A stretch of 64,000 nt of DNA from Rhodoglobus vestalii (GCF_006788895.1 NZ_VFRA01000001.1:930001-994000), one strand, 5' to 3'; positions 28,150 through 37,767 are shown, counted from the first letter of the stretch. Numbers and translations: made by a program. Notes: generated by a model not told the origin, from the letters alone.

Positions 28150-28911
28150 TCAGTGTTTCTGCGCCCGCCGAAGCTCACGCGCAGCGTCTGCCGTGGCCGC
28201 CTCCTCGGGTGTGGGGGCGGTGCCCCCGAGAGCGCGCGGCTGCCACCACTGGCCAGCCCCGTCAAGCGGATAAGCCTGCTGCGCTGTCTCAAGCAGACCC
28301 ACCATAATGGTCTTGAGCTGCGCTGTCGAAGCCACCACGTCATCCGCTGCCGTCACGGTGATTGGCTCACCGACCACGATCATGATGGGTACGCCCATAC
28401 GTTCGCGCAACCTGATCTTGCGGTTTTTTGTCAGGAGTCTTTGTCCGCCCCACACCGCAAGCGGAATGAGGGGCACACCGGCTTCTGCCGCTAAGCGAAC
28501 GGCACCGGTCTTGAAGTCACGAATTGTGAACGAAGCGCTCACCCCGGCCTCGGGAAACACACCAATCAGCTCGCCCCCCTGCAGCGCTTTGACCGCCGCA
28601 GTGTAGGCGGTGGCTCCGGCCTTCATGTCGACGGAGATATGTTTCATGTTGCGCATAAACGCACCAACCATGGGCTTCTCAAAAACACTCTTCTTCGCCA
28701 TGAAACGGATGCGGCGGCGATTATGAAGCCACGTCGCCCACTCAATGAGGGCAAACTCCAGATACCCAAAGTGGGTCATAGCAATAACAGCCCCACCATT
28801 GTTGGGCAAGTGCTCGGCCCCAATAATGGTGCGGCGCACCCGCAACCCCCCAAACATGGCGCGACCGGCACCGATCGCTGCGGTGTAAATCGGCTCGTTG
28901 CGGTACTTCAT
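28150..28911 (-). CDS. Lysophospholipid acyltransferase (PlsC-like)
   Basis: Probably acylates a lysophospholipid, as in phosphatidic acid synthesis, at the inner membrane face. The 253 residues contain the PlsC core: THFGYLEFA (block I), RIRFMAKKSVFEKPMVGAFMRNM, GVFPEAGVSASFTI (block III) and GVPLIPLAVWG (block IV). Block I reads H-x4-E where the canonical motif is H-x4-D, and block III reads PEAG rather than PEGTR. Substrates may therefore differ from classical 1-acylglycerol-3-phosphate. It stands alone between tRNA-Thr and the PBP4-like gene. Confidence 0.85.
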   Translation of the reverse strand: MKYRNEPIYTAAIGAGRAMFGGLRVRRTIIGAEHLPNNGGAVIAMTHFGYLEFALIEWATWLHNRRRIRFMAKKSVFEKPMVGAFMRNMKHISVDMKAGATAYTAAVKALQGGELIGVFPEAGVSASFTIRDFKTGAVRLAAEAGVPLIPLAVWGGQRLLTKNRKIRLRERMGVPIMIVVGEPITVTAADDVVASTAQLKTIMVGLLETAQQAYPLDGAGQWWQPRALGGTAPTPEEAATADAARELRRAQKH

Positions 28912-28974
28912 GCTCCCAGTTTATGAGGGCGGCCTGAGAGGTTGCGGCAGGCTTGGGAGGTTACGGCGGAACGG

Positions 28975-29047
28975 AGCCGCCTATCAGAATCGAACTGATG
29001 ACCTTCTCATTACGAGTGAGATGCTCTACCGACTGAGCTAAGGCGGC
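28975..29047 (-). tRNA. tRNA-Thr (anticodon CGT)
   Basis: On the minus strand GCCGCCT (29041-29047) pairs with AGGCGGC at the 3' end. D arm TTAGCTCAGTCGGTAGAGCA, anticodon stem TCTCA/TGAGA with loop CTCGTAA, and T arm with TTCGATTC are all present. CCA is not encoded. CGT reads the threonine codon ACG. Confidence 0.95.
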
Positions 29048-29126
29048 CGGCCACATTTGAATGAGGCACAGCAAGAAAGCTTAGTCGAAGTTTTGCGATT
29101 CTCAGACCCGCACCGCGAACTCGCGG

Positions 29127-30746
29127 CTATGCCCCGCAGTTAGGGTCAGCGTCGGGCACCGTACCGGTGACAAAGTAGTTGTCGACCGCGTCATCCACGC
29201 AGGCAACACCGCCGTTGTACGCCGTGTGACCTTCACCGTTGTAGGTGATGAGCTGCGCACTCAGCAACTGCTCACTGAGCGCCACACCCCACTCGTAGGG
29301 TGTTGCCGGGTCGCCGGTCGTCGACACGATGAGCACCGGCGGTGCCCCGGCACCGGTCAGCTCGGTGATACAGGGGCCAATGTACTGGTACGGCCAATTG
29401 AGGCACGTGAGATCGCCGGTCGGGGGAAAGTCGCGGAACGTGGTCGGCGATGCCTGCTGCATCAGCTGCTGCTGCTCAACCAACACGGCAGGATCTGTTT
29501 CTACCGGGTAGTCGACGCAGTAGATCGCAATAAACGCTTCTAACGAGTTGTCGGTGTAGGTGCCATCGATGTCGCGGCTGTAATAGAAATCAGCCAAGAA
29601 GAACGCCGTCTCTGTCTCCCCGCGTGCTGCCTCCGAAAAAAGATCGTTGAGGAACTGCCACGAATCCTGAGAATAGAGGGCCGTGCTCATCGCAATATCG
29701 ATGACACCGGCATCCATCATGCGGCCATCGGCGCCCGCCACCGGGTCCGCGTCATAGCGATCATAAAGTTCGCGGATGGTCGCTAGGGCAGCATCCACCC
29801 CACCCGTGAATGGGCAGTCATCAAACGAGGTTGGGCAGGCTGCCAAATAGTTTTCGAGGGCACGCTGGAACCCCGCTGTCTGCACGCGCCCCACCTCGAA
29901 CACGGAGATCGACGAGTCGGTGGCGCCATCCGACACAATGCGGCCCACGTTCTGGGGAAAGTTTTCAATGTAATACGAACCGATGTCGCTGCCATACGAA
30001 TAGCCCAGATATTGCAACTTCTCGTCCCCAACAAGCGCGCGTAACATGTCGAGGTCGTTGACGGTGCTCTGCGTGTCAATGAACTGCAGCAGGGGCCCGG
30101 TGTTATCGAAACAGGCTTCGCCGAAACTGATCGCCGCCTCCTCGCTCTCCGCAAGCCACTCATCACTGCCGATCGGCGTATCCGGAAGACCGAAAATGAA
30201 CTCGTCGAGACCCTCATCGTCAAGACACGTCACCGGAGTTGAGCGGCCAACCCCACGGGGATCCCACCCAATAACATCAAAGTTTTCTCGCAGCGTGGCA
30301 CTCACCGCAAAATCGACATCGTCGTGGATGAGATCGAACCCCGATGCACCCGGCCCACCAGGATTGACAAACAGTGAGCCCCTGCTCTGCCCCGTCGCGA
30401 CATGACGGGCCAGCGCAAGCGAAATATCAGTCTCCGGGCTGGGGTTCGCCCAATCCATCGGAGCCGTCGCTGTTGCACACTGGGCACCATCGCCGCAATC
30501 CACCCACGACAAAACCTGGCTGTAGTAGGGAGCTAGCTCCTCTGACACCGATTCACCGGTCGGCTCAGAACGATCGCCAAACAGCTCAAGAATGTTCACA
30601 CACCCACTCAACACCAGAGTCAGGGCAACAGCGGGAACCAGGAGCCCAAGCCTGCGCACACCGGTACGGGCGCGGGCGCGCGCGCCGGTGCCGGTGCCGG
30701 TGCGATTGTCGGTGCGGTGGGGGGAAGCAGAATCGCTGAAGATCAC
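29127..30746 (-). CDS. Secreted alpha/beta-hydrolase lipoprotein (S33 tripeptidyl aminopeptidase-like), copy 1
   Basis: Predicted lipid-anchored serine hydrolase of 539 residues. The N-terminus is basic and includes a short Gly/Thr/Ala/Arg repeat from three GCCGGT units in the DNA (30684-30701); a hydrophobic stretch ending in lipobox LSGC follows. Catalytic features are NPGGPGASGFD (oxyanion region), nucleophile GYSYG, and Asp and His in STTGDPATPYEW and NGEGHTAY. Family members release N-terminal tripeptides or hydrolyse esters; the substrate here is unknown. The gene directly follows a close paralog (30763-32310). Confidence 0.9.
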   Translation of the reverse strand: MIFSDSASPHRTDNRTGTGTGARARARTGVRRLGLLVPAVALTLVLSGCVNILELFGDRSEPTGESVSEELAPYYSQVLSWVDCGDGAQCATATAPMDWANPSPETDISLALARHVATGQSRGSLFVNPGGPGASGFDLIHDDVDFAVSATLRENFDVIGWDPRGVGRSTPVTCLDDEGLDEFIFGLPDTPIGSDEWLAESEEAAISFGEACFDNTGPLLQFIDTQSTVNDLDMLRALVGDEKLQYLGYSYGSDIGSYYIENFPQNVGRIVSDGATDSSISVFEVGRVQTAGFQRALENYLAACPTSFDDCPFTGGVDAALATIRELYDRYDADPVAGADGRMMDAGVIDIAMSTALYSQDSWQFLNDLFSEAARGETETAFFLADFYYSRDIDGTYTDNSLEAFIAIYCVDYPVETDPAVLVEQQQLMQQASPTTFRDFPPTGDLTCLNWPYQYIGPCITELTGAGAPPVLIVSTTGDPATPYEWGVALSEQLLSAQLITYNGEGHTAYNGGVACVDDAVDNYFVTGTVPDADPNCGA

Positions 30747-30762
30747 GGCCCGAGCCTAGCGG

Positions 30763-32310
30763 TTAGCAGTCCGGGTCGGTCGCCGGAACCACACCGTTGA
30801 GCAGAAACTCCTCGACCGCCGAATTCACGCACGCGTTTGACTTGTTATACGCCGTGTGACCCTCGCCGTTATAGGTGATCAGGTGACCATTCCGAAGATT
30901 ATCGGCCACCGTCTGGGACCACTCATACGGTGTCGCCGGGTCATTGGTTGTTCCAATCACCAGCATGTCAGCGGCACCGGGCGCGGCGATTGCCACCCGC
31001 TCACGTTTCGGCTCGACCGGCCAGTTAGCGCAGCCCGGGTCGCCGTACGACATTTGGGGCCCAAAAATGGGAGCCGCGACCGCAAGATCGGCCGCCTGTT
31101 GACGCATCCGGGTGCTGTCTGCCGGCTGGCGGGCATCCAAACAGTTGATCGCAACGAACGCTTCGGTCTGGTTCTCGGCGTAATTACCTTCCGGTCCACG
31201 CCCGTTGTAGTTGTCCGCCAGATCAAACGCGATGCTGGCGTCACCCTTCATTACGGTGGTGAAAAGTTGGCGAAGGTAGGCCCAATTCTCTTGGCTGTAC
31301 AGGGGCAAAATGATGGCGGTAAACATCGTTGCCGAGCCAAGTTGGCGGCCATCGACACTCGCGAGTGGGCTCGTGTCGAGGCGATCCAACAGGGTACCGA
31401 TCGTGGCGCGGGCCTGTTCGGTCGACCCCGAGAATGGGCAATCACTCGCCCCCACACAGTCGATCAAAAAGGCGTCAAGCGCGCGCTCGAAACCCTGGGC
31501 TTGCGCTTTGGTCATCTCAAATTCGGATGCCGCCGGATCAACAGCGCCATCGAGCACCAGCCGCCCCGTCTTGTCCGGGAACAACTCCGCGTACACCTGA
31601 CCGAGCAGAGTGCCGTAGGAATACCCGAGGTAGTTCAGCGTGGTGTCGCCCAGGGCGGCCCGCAACATGTCGAGGTCTCGCGCCGCGCTGGGAGTATCCA
31701 CAAAACCCAAGAGGGCGCCAGTCTCGTCAAGACAGCGCTGAGCAAAATCGGCGGACTCCTCGGTGGCTGCGGCAATCCATTCATCGCTTCCCCGCTCGCC
31801 CGGGGTCATCCCATAAATGTATTCGTCGAGTTCTTCCGGATCGGAGTAACACGAGACCGACGTCGAACGGTTCACCCCCCGGGGATCAAACCCCACCACA
31901 TCAAACTGCGACTGCAGTGCCTCGCCGGTAGCGTAATCCACGCTGTCGCTAACAAAATTGAAACCCGAGCCACCGGGACCGCCCGGATTCACCAGCAGGG
32001 AACCGATACGGTCGTTGCCTTGGGCGGGCTGGCGCACTAGCGCAAGCTCGATGGTGTCGCCCTCGGGGTTCTGCCAATCCATCGGTGCGATTGCAGTGGC
32101 ACACTGCAGAGCTTCGCCACAGTTTGCCCACTCCAAGACCTGCTGGTAGAACCGCTCGAACCCCGGACTCACAGTCTCGTCGGTGGGGGTCGATGTGGTG
32201 GAGGATTCCGGCGGCAGAAACCATGACACACACCCACTGAGCAGCAGTGAAACCGCAAGCGCAGCCGACGTCACACCGAAGAGGCGGGTGCGGCGCCGCG
32301 AGCTGCTCAT
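30763..32310 (-). CDS. Secreted alpha/beta-hydrolase lipoprotein (S33 tripeptidyl aminopeptidase-like), copy 2
   Basis: Paralog of the next gene, 515 residues, with a signal sequence ending in lipobox LLLSGC. Shared landmarks are CATAIAPMDWQNP, NPGGPGGSGFNFV, nucleophile GYSYGTLLG, the Asp site NDPATPYEWS and the His site NGEGHTAYNKSNACVNSAV. Both copies end with a cysteine-containing tail, suggesting disulfides outside the cell. Its start overlaps the end of holB by 4 bases, an unusual coupling of a secreted hydrolase to a replication gene. The tandem arrangement indicates local duplication. Confidence 0.9.
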   Translation of the reverse strand: MSSSRRRTRLFGVTSAALAVSLLLSGCVSWFLPPESSTTSTPTDETVSPGFERFYQQVLEWANCGEALQCATAIAPMDWQNPEGDTIELALVRQPAQGNDRIGSLLVNPGGPGGSGFNFVSDSVDYATGEALQSQFDVVGFDPRGVNRSTSVSCYSDPEELDEYIYGMTPGERGSDEWIAAATEESADFAQRCLDETGALLGFVDTPSAARDLDMLRAALGDTTLNYLGYSYGTLLGQVYAELFPDKTGRLVLDGAVDPAASEFEMTKAQAQGFERALDAFLIDCVGASDCPFSGSTEQARATIGTLLDRLDTSPLASVDGRQLGSATMFTAIILPLYSQENWAYLRQLFTTVMKGDASIAFDLADNYNGRGPEGNYAENQTEAFVAINCLDARQPADSTRMRQQAADLAVAAPIFGPQMSYGDPGCANWPVEPKRERVAIAAPGAADMLVIGTTNDPATPYEWSQTVADNLRNGHLITYNGEGHTAYNKSNACVNSAVEEFLLNGVVPATDPDC

Positions 32311-33473
32311 GCGCCGCGTCCTGACACAGCGATCTTCACCAGCATCGCTTCGAGCGCGAGTGCCGGAGAAACGTTGCTGTCAATCCGGTGGCGGGCCTCA
32401 GCAATACCGTCCATGATCGCGAGCGTCGAGACGGCGGTCGTGCGTTCGGCAACGGAGTTGATGTTGTTGAGAATGCTGAGGTTAATGAGTTCTCCCGGAG
32501 CGCCGATTTGGGTCAATAAAATGTCACGGTAGAGCGACAAAAGGTCGACCATAACGCGGTCTAGGCCGTCGCGGAGCCCACGAGTGGCGCGACGCTTCTG
32601 ATCCTCTTCCATCGCTTTGAGTTGGGCGCGCAGGGCCGGGGGGATGGTTCCGCCGGGGGCAACGCCGAGCGAACGAAGCGCAGACTCACGCTCCTGAGCA
32701 TCGCGCTCTTCGGTGAGGGCGGTGGCATCCGCTTTCGACAACTCAAGCAGCGTTGCTGCTGCGATAACCGCTTCAGAGACGGTGCGGATGCCGAGGGCAG
32801 TTGTCAGGGTGGTTTCGCGTCGTTCGCGGGCCTCCGCATTGGTGGCGAGGCGGTGCGCCATGCCGATGTGGCTTTGAGCTTCACGCGCCGCACGCGCCGC
32901 TATGTCGGGGGCAACACCATCGCGCTCGTGGAGGAGTTGGGCAACATCGGCGATCGCGGGGGTGCGGAGTCGCACGCTGCGCACCCGCGAACGGATCGTG
33001 GGGATGAGGTCTGCTTCGCTGGGGGCGCACAGTATCCACACGGTGCGCGGCGGGGGTTCTTCGAGCGCTTTGAGCAGCACGTTGGAGGTGCGCTCGGCCA
33101 TGCGATCGGCGTCTTCGATGATCATCACCCGGTAGTGGCCCACCGAGGGGGAGAACTGTGATGCAGAAACGAGTTTGCGAACCTCATCGATTGAGATGAT
33201 GACACGTTCGGTGCTGAGCACGCCCAGATCGGGATGGGTGCGCGCTATGACCTGCTTGTAGACGGACTCTTCGGTCTCGTCGCCGCGAGTTCCGAGCAGT
33301 GCCGCCGCAAACGCGTAGGCAATGTTTGAGCGCCCTGATCCGGGTGGGCCGGTGATAAGCCAAGAATGCGTCATCGATGATTCGTCGGTGCTGCCCAGTG
33401 CTGACGATGACGCGGCGGATTCCAGAACGGCGATCGCATCAGCCTGGCCGGTTAGGCCCTCCCACAACGACAT
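32307..33473 (-). CDS. holB: DNA polymerase III delta' subunit
   Basis: Clamp-loader subunit of the replicative polymerase. The 388 residues open with the AAA+ region GLTGQADAI and the P-loop remnant GPPGSGRSN, lacking the catalytic lysine as expected for the non-hydrolysing delta' subunit. VMIIEDADRMAERTSNVLLKALEEPP and the arginine-rich sensor region follow. The usual four-cysteine zinc module after the P-loop is not seen. The holB-tmk-topA order is common in actinobacteria. Confidence 0.92.
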   Translation of the reverse strand: MSLWEGLTGQADAIAVLESAASSSALGSTDESSMTHSWLITGPPGSGRSNIAYAFAAALLGTRGDETEESVYKQVIARTHPDLGVLSTERVIISIDEVRKLVSASQFSPSVGHYRVMIIEDADRMAERTSNVLLKALEEPPPRTVWILCAPSEADLIPTIRSRVRSVRLRTPAIADVAQLLHERDGVAPDIAARAAREAQSHIGMAHRLATNAEARERRETTLTTALGIRTVSEAVIAAATLLELSKADATALTEERDAQERESALRSLGVAPGGTIPPALRAQLKAMEEDQKRRATRGLRDGLDRVMVDLLSLYRDILLTQIGAPGELINLSILNNINSVAERTTAVSTLAIMDGIAEARHRIDSNVSPALALEAMLVKIAVSGRGA

Positions 33474-33482
33474 GCGCTCAGT

Positions 33483-34112
33483 CTAAGCGGGATGCGTGAG
33501 GTGAATCTGGACGCACTCACGGATCTCGGTCGCAATCTCAGTGATGTCGCCGGCGGCATCCACCACAAGAAAGCGGGCGGGCTCTTTCGCTGCCCGCTCA
33601 AGGTAGGCGTCGCGCACACGACTGTGAAAGTCATGCTTCTCTGCTTCGAGTCGGTCATAGCGGGTGCGAGCGCTATCGAGGCGGGTGCGGCCCGCGGCGG
33701 GGTCAAGATCGAGCAGCACCGTCACATCGGGAAGGAGCCCGTGGGTTGCCCACAGCGACAGGTCGCGCACTTCGTCTGCACCGAGCACTCGCCCGGCACC
33801 CTGGTAGGCCTCGGATGAGTCAATGTAGCGATCCTGAACCACGATGTCGCCGCGCTCAAGTGCGGGTCGCACCACGGTCGCGATGTGGTGGGCTCGGTCG
33901 GCCGCATAGATGAGTGCTTCTGCGCGGGGATCCATGTCGCCGCGACGGTGCAACACGATTTCGCGCAGCTCGAGGCCAAGTTCGGTGCCACCGGGTTCGC
34001 GGGTCACCACCACGGTGTGCCCGGCTTCTTCGAGCGAAGTTACGAGGAGGTGCAATTGCGTGGTCTTACCCGCGCCATCGCCGCCCTCCAGCGTGATGAA
34101 GAGTCCGGGCAC
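33483..34112 (-). CDS. tmk: Thymidylate kinase
   Basis: Phosphorylates dTMP to dTDP for DNA synthesis. The 209 residues have the P-loop TLEGGDGAGKTTQ, the dTMP motif VTREPGGTELG, the DRY-type segment VQDRYIDSSEAYQGAGR and a lid region rich in arginines. It sits between topA (1 base after its stop) and holB (9 bases), a replication-related run. With thymidine kinase at 48386-49051 and the nucleoside uptake genes, the window holds several parts of thymidine salvage. Confidence 0.95.
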   Translation of the reverse strand: MPGLFITLEGGDGAGKTTQLHLLVTSLEEAGHTVVVTREPGGTELGLELREIVLHRRGDMDPRAEALIYAADRAHHIATVVRPALERGDIVVQDRYIDSSEAYQGAGRVLGADEVRDLSLWATHGLLPDVTVLLDLDPAAGRTRLDSARTRYDRLEAEKHDFHSRVRDAYLERAAKEPARFLVVDAAGDITEIATEIRECVQIHLTHPA

Positions 34113-34113
34113 G

Positions 34114-36927
34114 CTACTGAGCTTCGTCTGCGGTCACTGCGGCGGGTTTCGCAGCAGCTGGTTTCGCAGCGGCTGACTTGGCGGCCGGCTTCTTCGCCGC
34201 AGGTTTTTTGGCCGCGGGCTTCTTCTTGGCTGCCGGCTTCTTGGCTGCGGTTTTGCGCTTGACTGGACCCTTGGCGCGCTTGTCTGCGAGCAGTTGCACT
34301 GCGCGCTCAAAGTCAACGTCTTCCACGGTTTCGCCGCGCGGGATGGTGGCGTTGGTGGTGCCGTCGGTTACATAGGCACCGAAGCGGCCATCTTTGATCT
34401 TGATGGGCTTCTCGCTCACCGGATCGGCGTCGAACTCTTTGAGCGCACTGGATGCTGCGCGACCGCCGTATTTGGGTTGCGCATACAGTTCTACAGCGCC
34501 AGCCACATCAATGTCGAAGATGAGGTCTTCGCTCGGGAGGGATCGTGTATCGGTGCCCTTTTTGAGGTACGGGCCGTAGCGGCCATTCTGCGCAGTGATT
34601 TCAACGCCGGTCTCGGGGTCGGGCCCGACAACACGCGGCAGGCTGAGTAGTCTCAGTGCGGTCTCAAGATCGATCGCATCGAGTTCCATGGTCTTGAAGA
34701 TGGATGCCGTACGCGGCTTTACCGCCGCCACTTTTTTCAGCTTTTTGGCTTTTTTGACTTCGCCGGTCTTGGGGTCGATCACCTCGGCGGGTTCTTCGAC
34801 CGGCTCTGGCTCTGGCTCTGGCTCGAGTTCGGTGACGTAGGGGCCGAAGCGACCATCTTTGGCCACGATCTCTTTGCCGGTTTCGGGGTTGATGCCGATA
34901 ACGCGGTCGCCGACGACGGGAGCGTCGATGAGTTCTTGTGCTTTCACGAGGGTGAGTTCGTCGGGCGCGAGTGCTTCGGGAATGTTGATGCGGCGAGGTT
35001 TCTCGGGGTCGTCACTGGGGGTCTCCAGGTACGGGCCGTATTTTCCGATGCGCAGTGTCACGTCATCCGAGAGTCGCATCGAGTTAATCTCTTTGGCATC
35101 AATCTCACCGAGGTTGTCGATGACGGTGCGTAGGCCCCGATATTTGTCGTCGCCGAAGTAGAACGATTTGAGCCACTCGACGCGGTTCTGGCTTCCCCCG
35201 GCGATGCGGTCGAGGTCATCTTCCATACCGGCCGTGAAGTCGTATTGCACGAGGTCGCCGAAGTATTCTTCGAGCAGTCGCACCACAGAGAAGGCGATCC
35301 AGTTGGGCACGAGTGCTTGGCCGCGCGGGGTGATGTAGCCGCGGTCGATGATGGTCGAGATGATGGATGCGTAGGTCGACGGGCGGCCGATGCCGAGCTC
35401 TTCGAGCTTCTTGACGAGGCTTGCCTCGGTGTAGCGCGGCGGTGGGCTGGTCTCGTGGCCCTTGGCTTCAATCTCGAGCAGGGTGAGTTTCTGGCCTTCC
35501 TTGAGGGGAGGCAGTTTCGCTTCTTTGGGCTCGGCTGTGGCGTTGCGTTCTTCGTCTTGGCCTTCTTCGTAGGCCTGCATGAAGCCGCGGAAGGTGATGA
35601 TGGTGCCGCTGGCCGAGAATTCGGCGACGGGTGCGTTTCCGGCGGTAATCGTGATGGATGCCGTTGAGCCCTTCGCGTCGGCCATCTGTGAGGCGACGGT
35701 GCGCTTCCAGATCAGTTCGTAGAGCTTGAAGTCGTTTCCGCGCAGGGTGGACTGTAGCGAGTTGGGGGTGCGGAAGGTGTCACCGGAGGGGCGAATTGCT
35801 TCGTGCGCTTCTTGAGCGTTTTTGCTTTTGCTCGCGTACACGCGGGGTTTGTCAGGCACGGCGTCGGCACCGTAGAGGGCAACAGCTTGACTGCGGGCTG
35901 CGGTGATGGCCTGTTGCGAGAGCGACGAGGAGTCGGTTCGCATGTAAGTGATGTACCCGTTTTCGTAGAGCGATTGTGCGACGCTCATGGTTTGGCGGGC
36001 GGAGTAGCGCAGCTTGCGGCCGGCCTCCTGCTGCAGCGTTGAGGTGGTGAAGGGTGCTGCGGGGCGACGCGTGTATGGCTTGGTTTCTACCGTTTTCACC
36101 GCGATGGTGTCGGCCGGCATCCGCAGTGCGTCTGCAAGGGTTTGTGCGGCCTTTTCGTCGAGGGCTACGGCGTCGCTTTTGAGGTTTCCGCGGTCATCGA
36201 AGTCACGGCCGGCGGCGACGCGTTTGCCGTCGAGACGCACGAGCTTGGATTCGAAACTGTTGGATTCGAAGCCGTTGGTTTCGCTGTCGGGTGAGAGCTG
36301 GGCGATGAGGTCCCAGTAGTTGGCGGTGATGAATGCGAGCCGTTCACGTTCGCGCTCAACAACGAGGCGGGTGGCGGCGGATTGCACGCGACCGGCGGAG
36401 AGACCTGGGCCGACTTTGCGCCACAGTACTGGCGAAATTTCGTAACCGTAGAGACGGTCGAGGATGCGGCGGGTTTCTTGGGCGTCGACGAGGGCGGTGT
36501 CGACGTCGCGGGTGTTGTTGATTGCCGCTGCGATGGCGTCTTCGGTGATTTCGTGGAACACCATGCGCTTGACGGGAACTTTGGGCTTCAGCACCTGGAG
36601 GAGGTGCCAGGCGATGGCTTCTCCCTCGCGGTCCTCATCAGTTGCGAGGTAGAGCTCGTTAGCTCCGCTGAGCGCTTTCTTGAGTTCGGAGACTGTTTTC
36701 TTTTTAGCGTCTGAGACTACGTAGTAGGGCTCGAAGTCGTTTTCTACGTCGACGGAGAACTTGCCGAGGGAACCCTTTTTGAGCTCTGGCGGCAGGTTGC
36801 GGGGTTCGACGAGGTCGCGGATGTGACCGACGGAGGAGAGCACGTCGTAGTCGTCACCGAGATACTTGGCGATCGTCTTGGCCTTGGTGGGCGACTCGAC
36901 AATGACAAGCTTTTTGGTGCCAGACAC
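34114..36927 (-). CDS. topA: DNA topoisomerase I
   Basis: Type IA topoisomerase relaxing negative supercoils. The 937 residues begin with the Toprim domain KKLVIVESPTKAKTIAKYLG; the active-site tyrosine is in GYITYMRTDSSSLS. C-terminal repeats with GRFGPYV-type motifs replace zinc fingers, typical of actinobacteria. The final 60 residues are a Lys/Ala/Pro-rich tail, a likely DNA-binding extension. GTG 36927 follows AAGGAG; the open frame to 36990 lacks a better start. It is followed by tmk and holB. Confidence 0.96.
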   Translation of the reverse strand: MSGTKKLVIVESPTKAKTIAKYLGDDYDVLSSVGHIRDLVEPRNLPPELKKGSLGKFSVDVENDFEPYYVVSDAKKKTVSELKKALSGANELYLATDEDREGEAIAWHLLQVLKPKVPVKRMVFHEITEDAIAAAINNTRDVDTALVDAQETRRILDRLYGYEISPVLWRKVGPGLSAGRVQSAATRLVVERERERLAFITANYWDLIAQLSPDSETNGFESNSFESKLVRLDGKRVAAGRDFDDRGNLKSDAVALDEKAAQTLADALRMPADTIAVKTVETKPYTRRPAAPFTTSTLQQEAGRKLRYSARQTMSVAQSLYENGYITYMRTDSSSLSQQAITAARSQAVALYGADAVPDKPRVYASKSKNAQEAHEAIRPSGDTFRTPNSLQSTLRGNDFKLYELIWKRTVASQMADAKGSTASITITAGNAPVAEFSASGTIITFRGFMQAYEEGQDEERNATAEPKEAKLPPLKEGQKLTLLEIEAKGHETSPPPRYTEASLVKKLEELGIGRPSTYASIISTIIDRGYITPRGQALVPNWIAFSVVRLLEEYFGDLVQYDFTAGMEDDLDRIAGGSQNRVEWLKSFYFGDDKYRGLRTVIDNLGEIDAKEINSMRLSDDVTLRIGKYGPYLETPSDDPEKPRRINIPEALAPDELTLVKAQELIDAPVVGDRVIGINPETGKEIVAKDGRFGPYVTELEPEPEPEPVEEPAEVIDPKTGEVKKAKKLKKVAAVKPRTASIFKTMELDAIDLETALRLLSLPRVVGPDPETGVEITAQNGRYGPYLKKGTDTRSLPSEDLIFDIDVAGAVELYAQPKYGGRAASSALKEFDADPVSEKPIKIKDGRFGAYVTDGTTNATIPRGETVEDVDFERAVQLLADKRAKGPVKRKTAAKKPAAKKKPAAKKPAAKKPAAKSAAAKPAAAKPAAVTADEAQ

Positions 36928-37009
36928 GGGACTCCTTGGGTGATGACGCACTTGACCGGTGGCAGCGCCACTGTCAGCGACACAATACACACACCGACCG
37001 CTCAGTTAC

Positions 37010-37369
37010 CTAATCCGCCCCGGTTGGGGGTGGGCCTGCTGTGGCGCTCGTTGTGACCAGTATGCCGAGGATTCGGCGACTTGCGGTAACCGTGACAATA
37101 CGCCCATCGACTGTGCACTCCTTTATATAGGCGTCATTTGCCGTGGCGAGGCGTGCCGCGTTGTCACACGGGTAGCCGGCGATGAGCCCACTGGCGGTGT
37201 CGGCGGCGGCGAGCGCGGCAGCATCGGCGGCTCCGGCGAGTGCATGGCGAACGCTCAACGCCCAATACAGTGGGACGACGAGGGCAGTGAGCGCCACGAT
37301 GGTAGCAATCAGGCCGACCATAAGGATCGTGCCTGCACCGCGGTCGTCACGCATCCGTTCGCCCACCAT
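37010..37369 (-). CDS. TadE/G-like protein (Rv3654c-type)
   Basis: A small secreted or membrane-anchored minor pilin-like protein. The N-terminus RDDRGAGTILMVGLIATIV is a TadE-type motif followed by one hydrophobic helix; the downstream AAALAAADTASG region and the cysteine pair are as in actinobacterial helicase/secretion-neighbourhood TadE-like proteins. I choose ATG 37369 (119 residues), twelve bases after GGAGG; ATG 37354 is an alternative. It is the last gene of the Tad cluster. Confidence 0.78.
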   Translation of the reverse strand: MVGERMRDDRGAGTILMVGLIATIVALTALVVPLYWALSVRHALAGAADAAALAAADTASGLIAGYPCDNAARLATANDAYIKECTVDGRIVTVTASRRILGILVTTSATAGPPPTGAD

Positions 37370-37374
37370 TCCCA

Positions 37375-37767
37375 CTATTTGCCTCCGGCAAGCGCGCAAC
37401 TGTTGGCGCTGAGCGTTATCGGCAGAAGCCCAAGTAAAGCGTTTTGAGCGGGGGCGCTCACGGTGGCGCACACGAGATCGTCGCGATGGTGCGAGCTGAG
37501 GCGTGCGGAGGAGACAAGGGCGGATGCGGTGGCCGCGACACTTCCCGGGCTTTCGTCTCGAGCGAGGCTGCGAGCCGATGCGGCTGCGGCATCCTGCAGG
37601 CGCACCTGCAACCCCGCCAGTTGCACTCCGCTGAGACAGCACACGAGCACGAGGGCTACGGCGGGCAGTGCCAGCGCAAATTCTGCGGTGACGCTGCCAC
37701 GGTCGCGGTCGCTCACGCCGGCGTTGGCAGCGGTGCGCGGTGCGCTACGCAGGAATGGAGAGCGCAT
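37375..37767 (-). CDS. TadE-family pilus-associated protein
   Basis: Pilin-like component of the Tad/Flp apparatus, with DRDRGSVTAEFALALPAVALVLV (shown in the sequence as a charged end then one hydrophobic helix), the TadE signature. The remainder is rich in Ala, Ser and Leu and contains cysteines. ATG 37767 gives 130 residues and overlaps the DUF4244 gene; GTG 37716 gives a shorter, more typical protein starting at the signature. No ribosome site separates the two choices. Confidence 0.72.
   Translation of the reverse strand: MRSPFLRSAPRTAANAGVSDRDRGSVTAEFALALPAVALVLVCCLSGVQLAGLQVRLQDAAAASARSLARDESPGSVAATASALVSSARLSSHHRDDLVCATVSAPAQNALLGLLPITLSANSCALAGGK

Noticed and set aside
32307..33473. 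holB as a degenerate gene because its P-loop lacks lysine
   Set aside because: Loss of the P-loop lysine is normal for non-ATP-hydrolysing delta' subunits.
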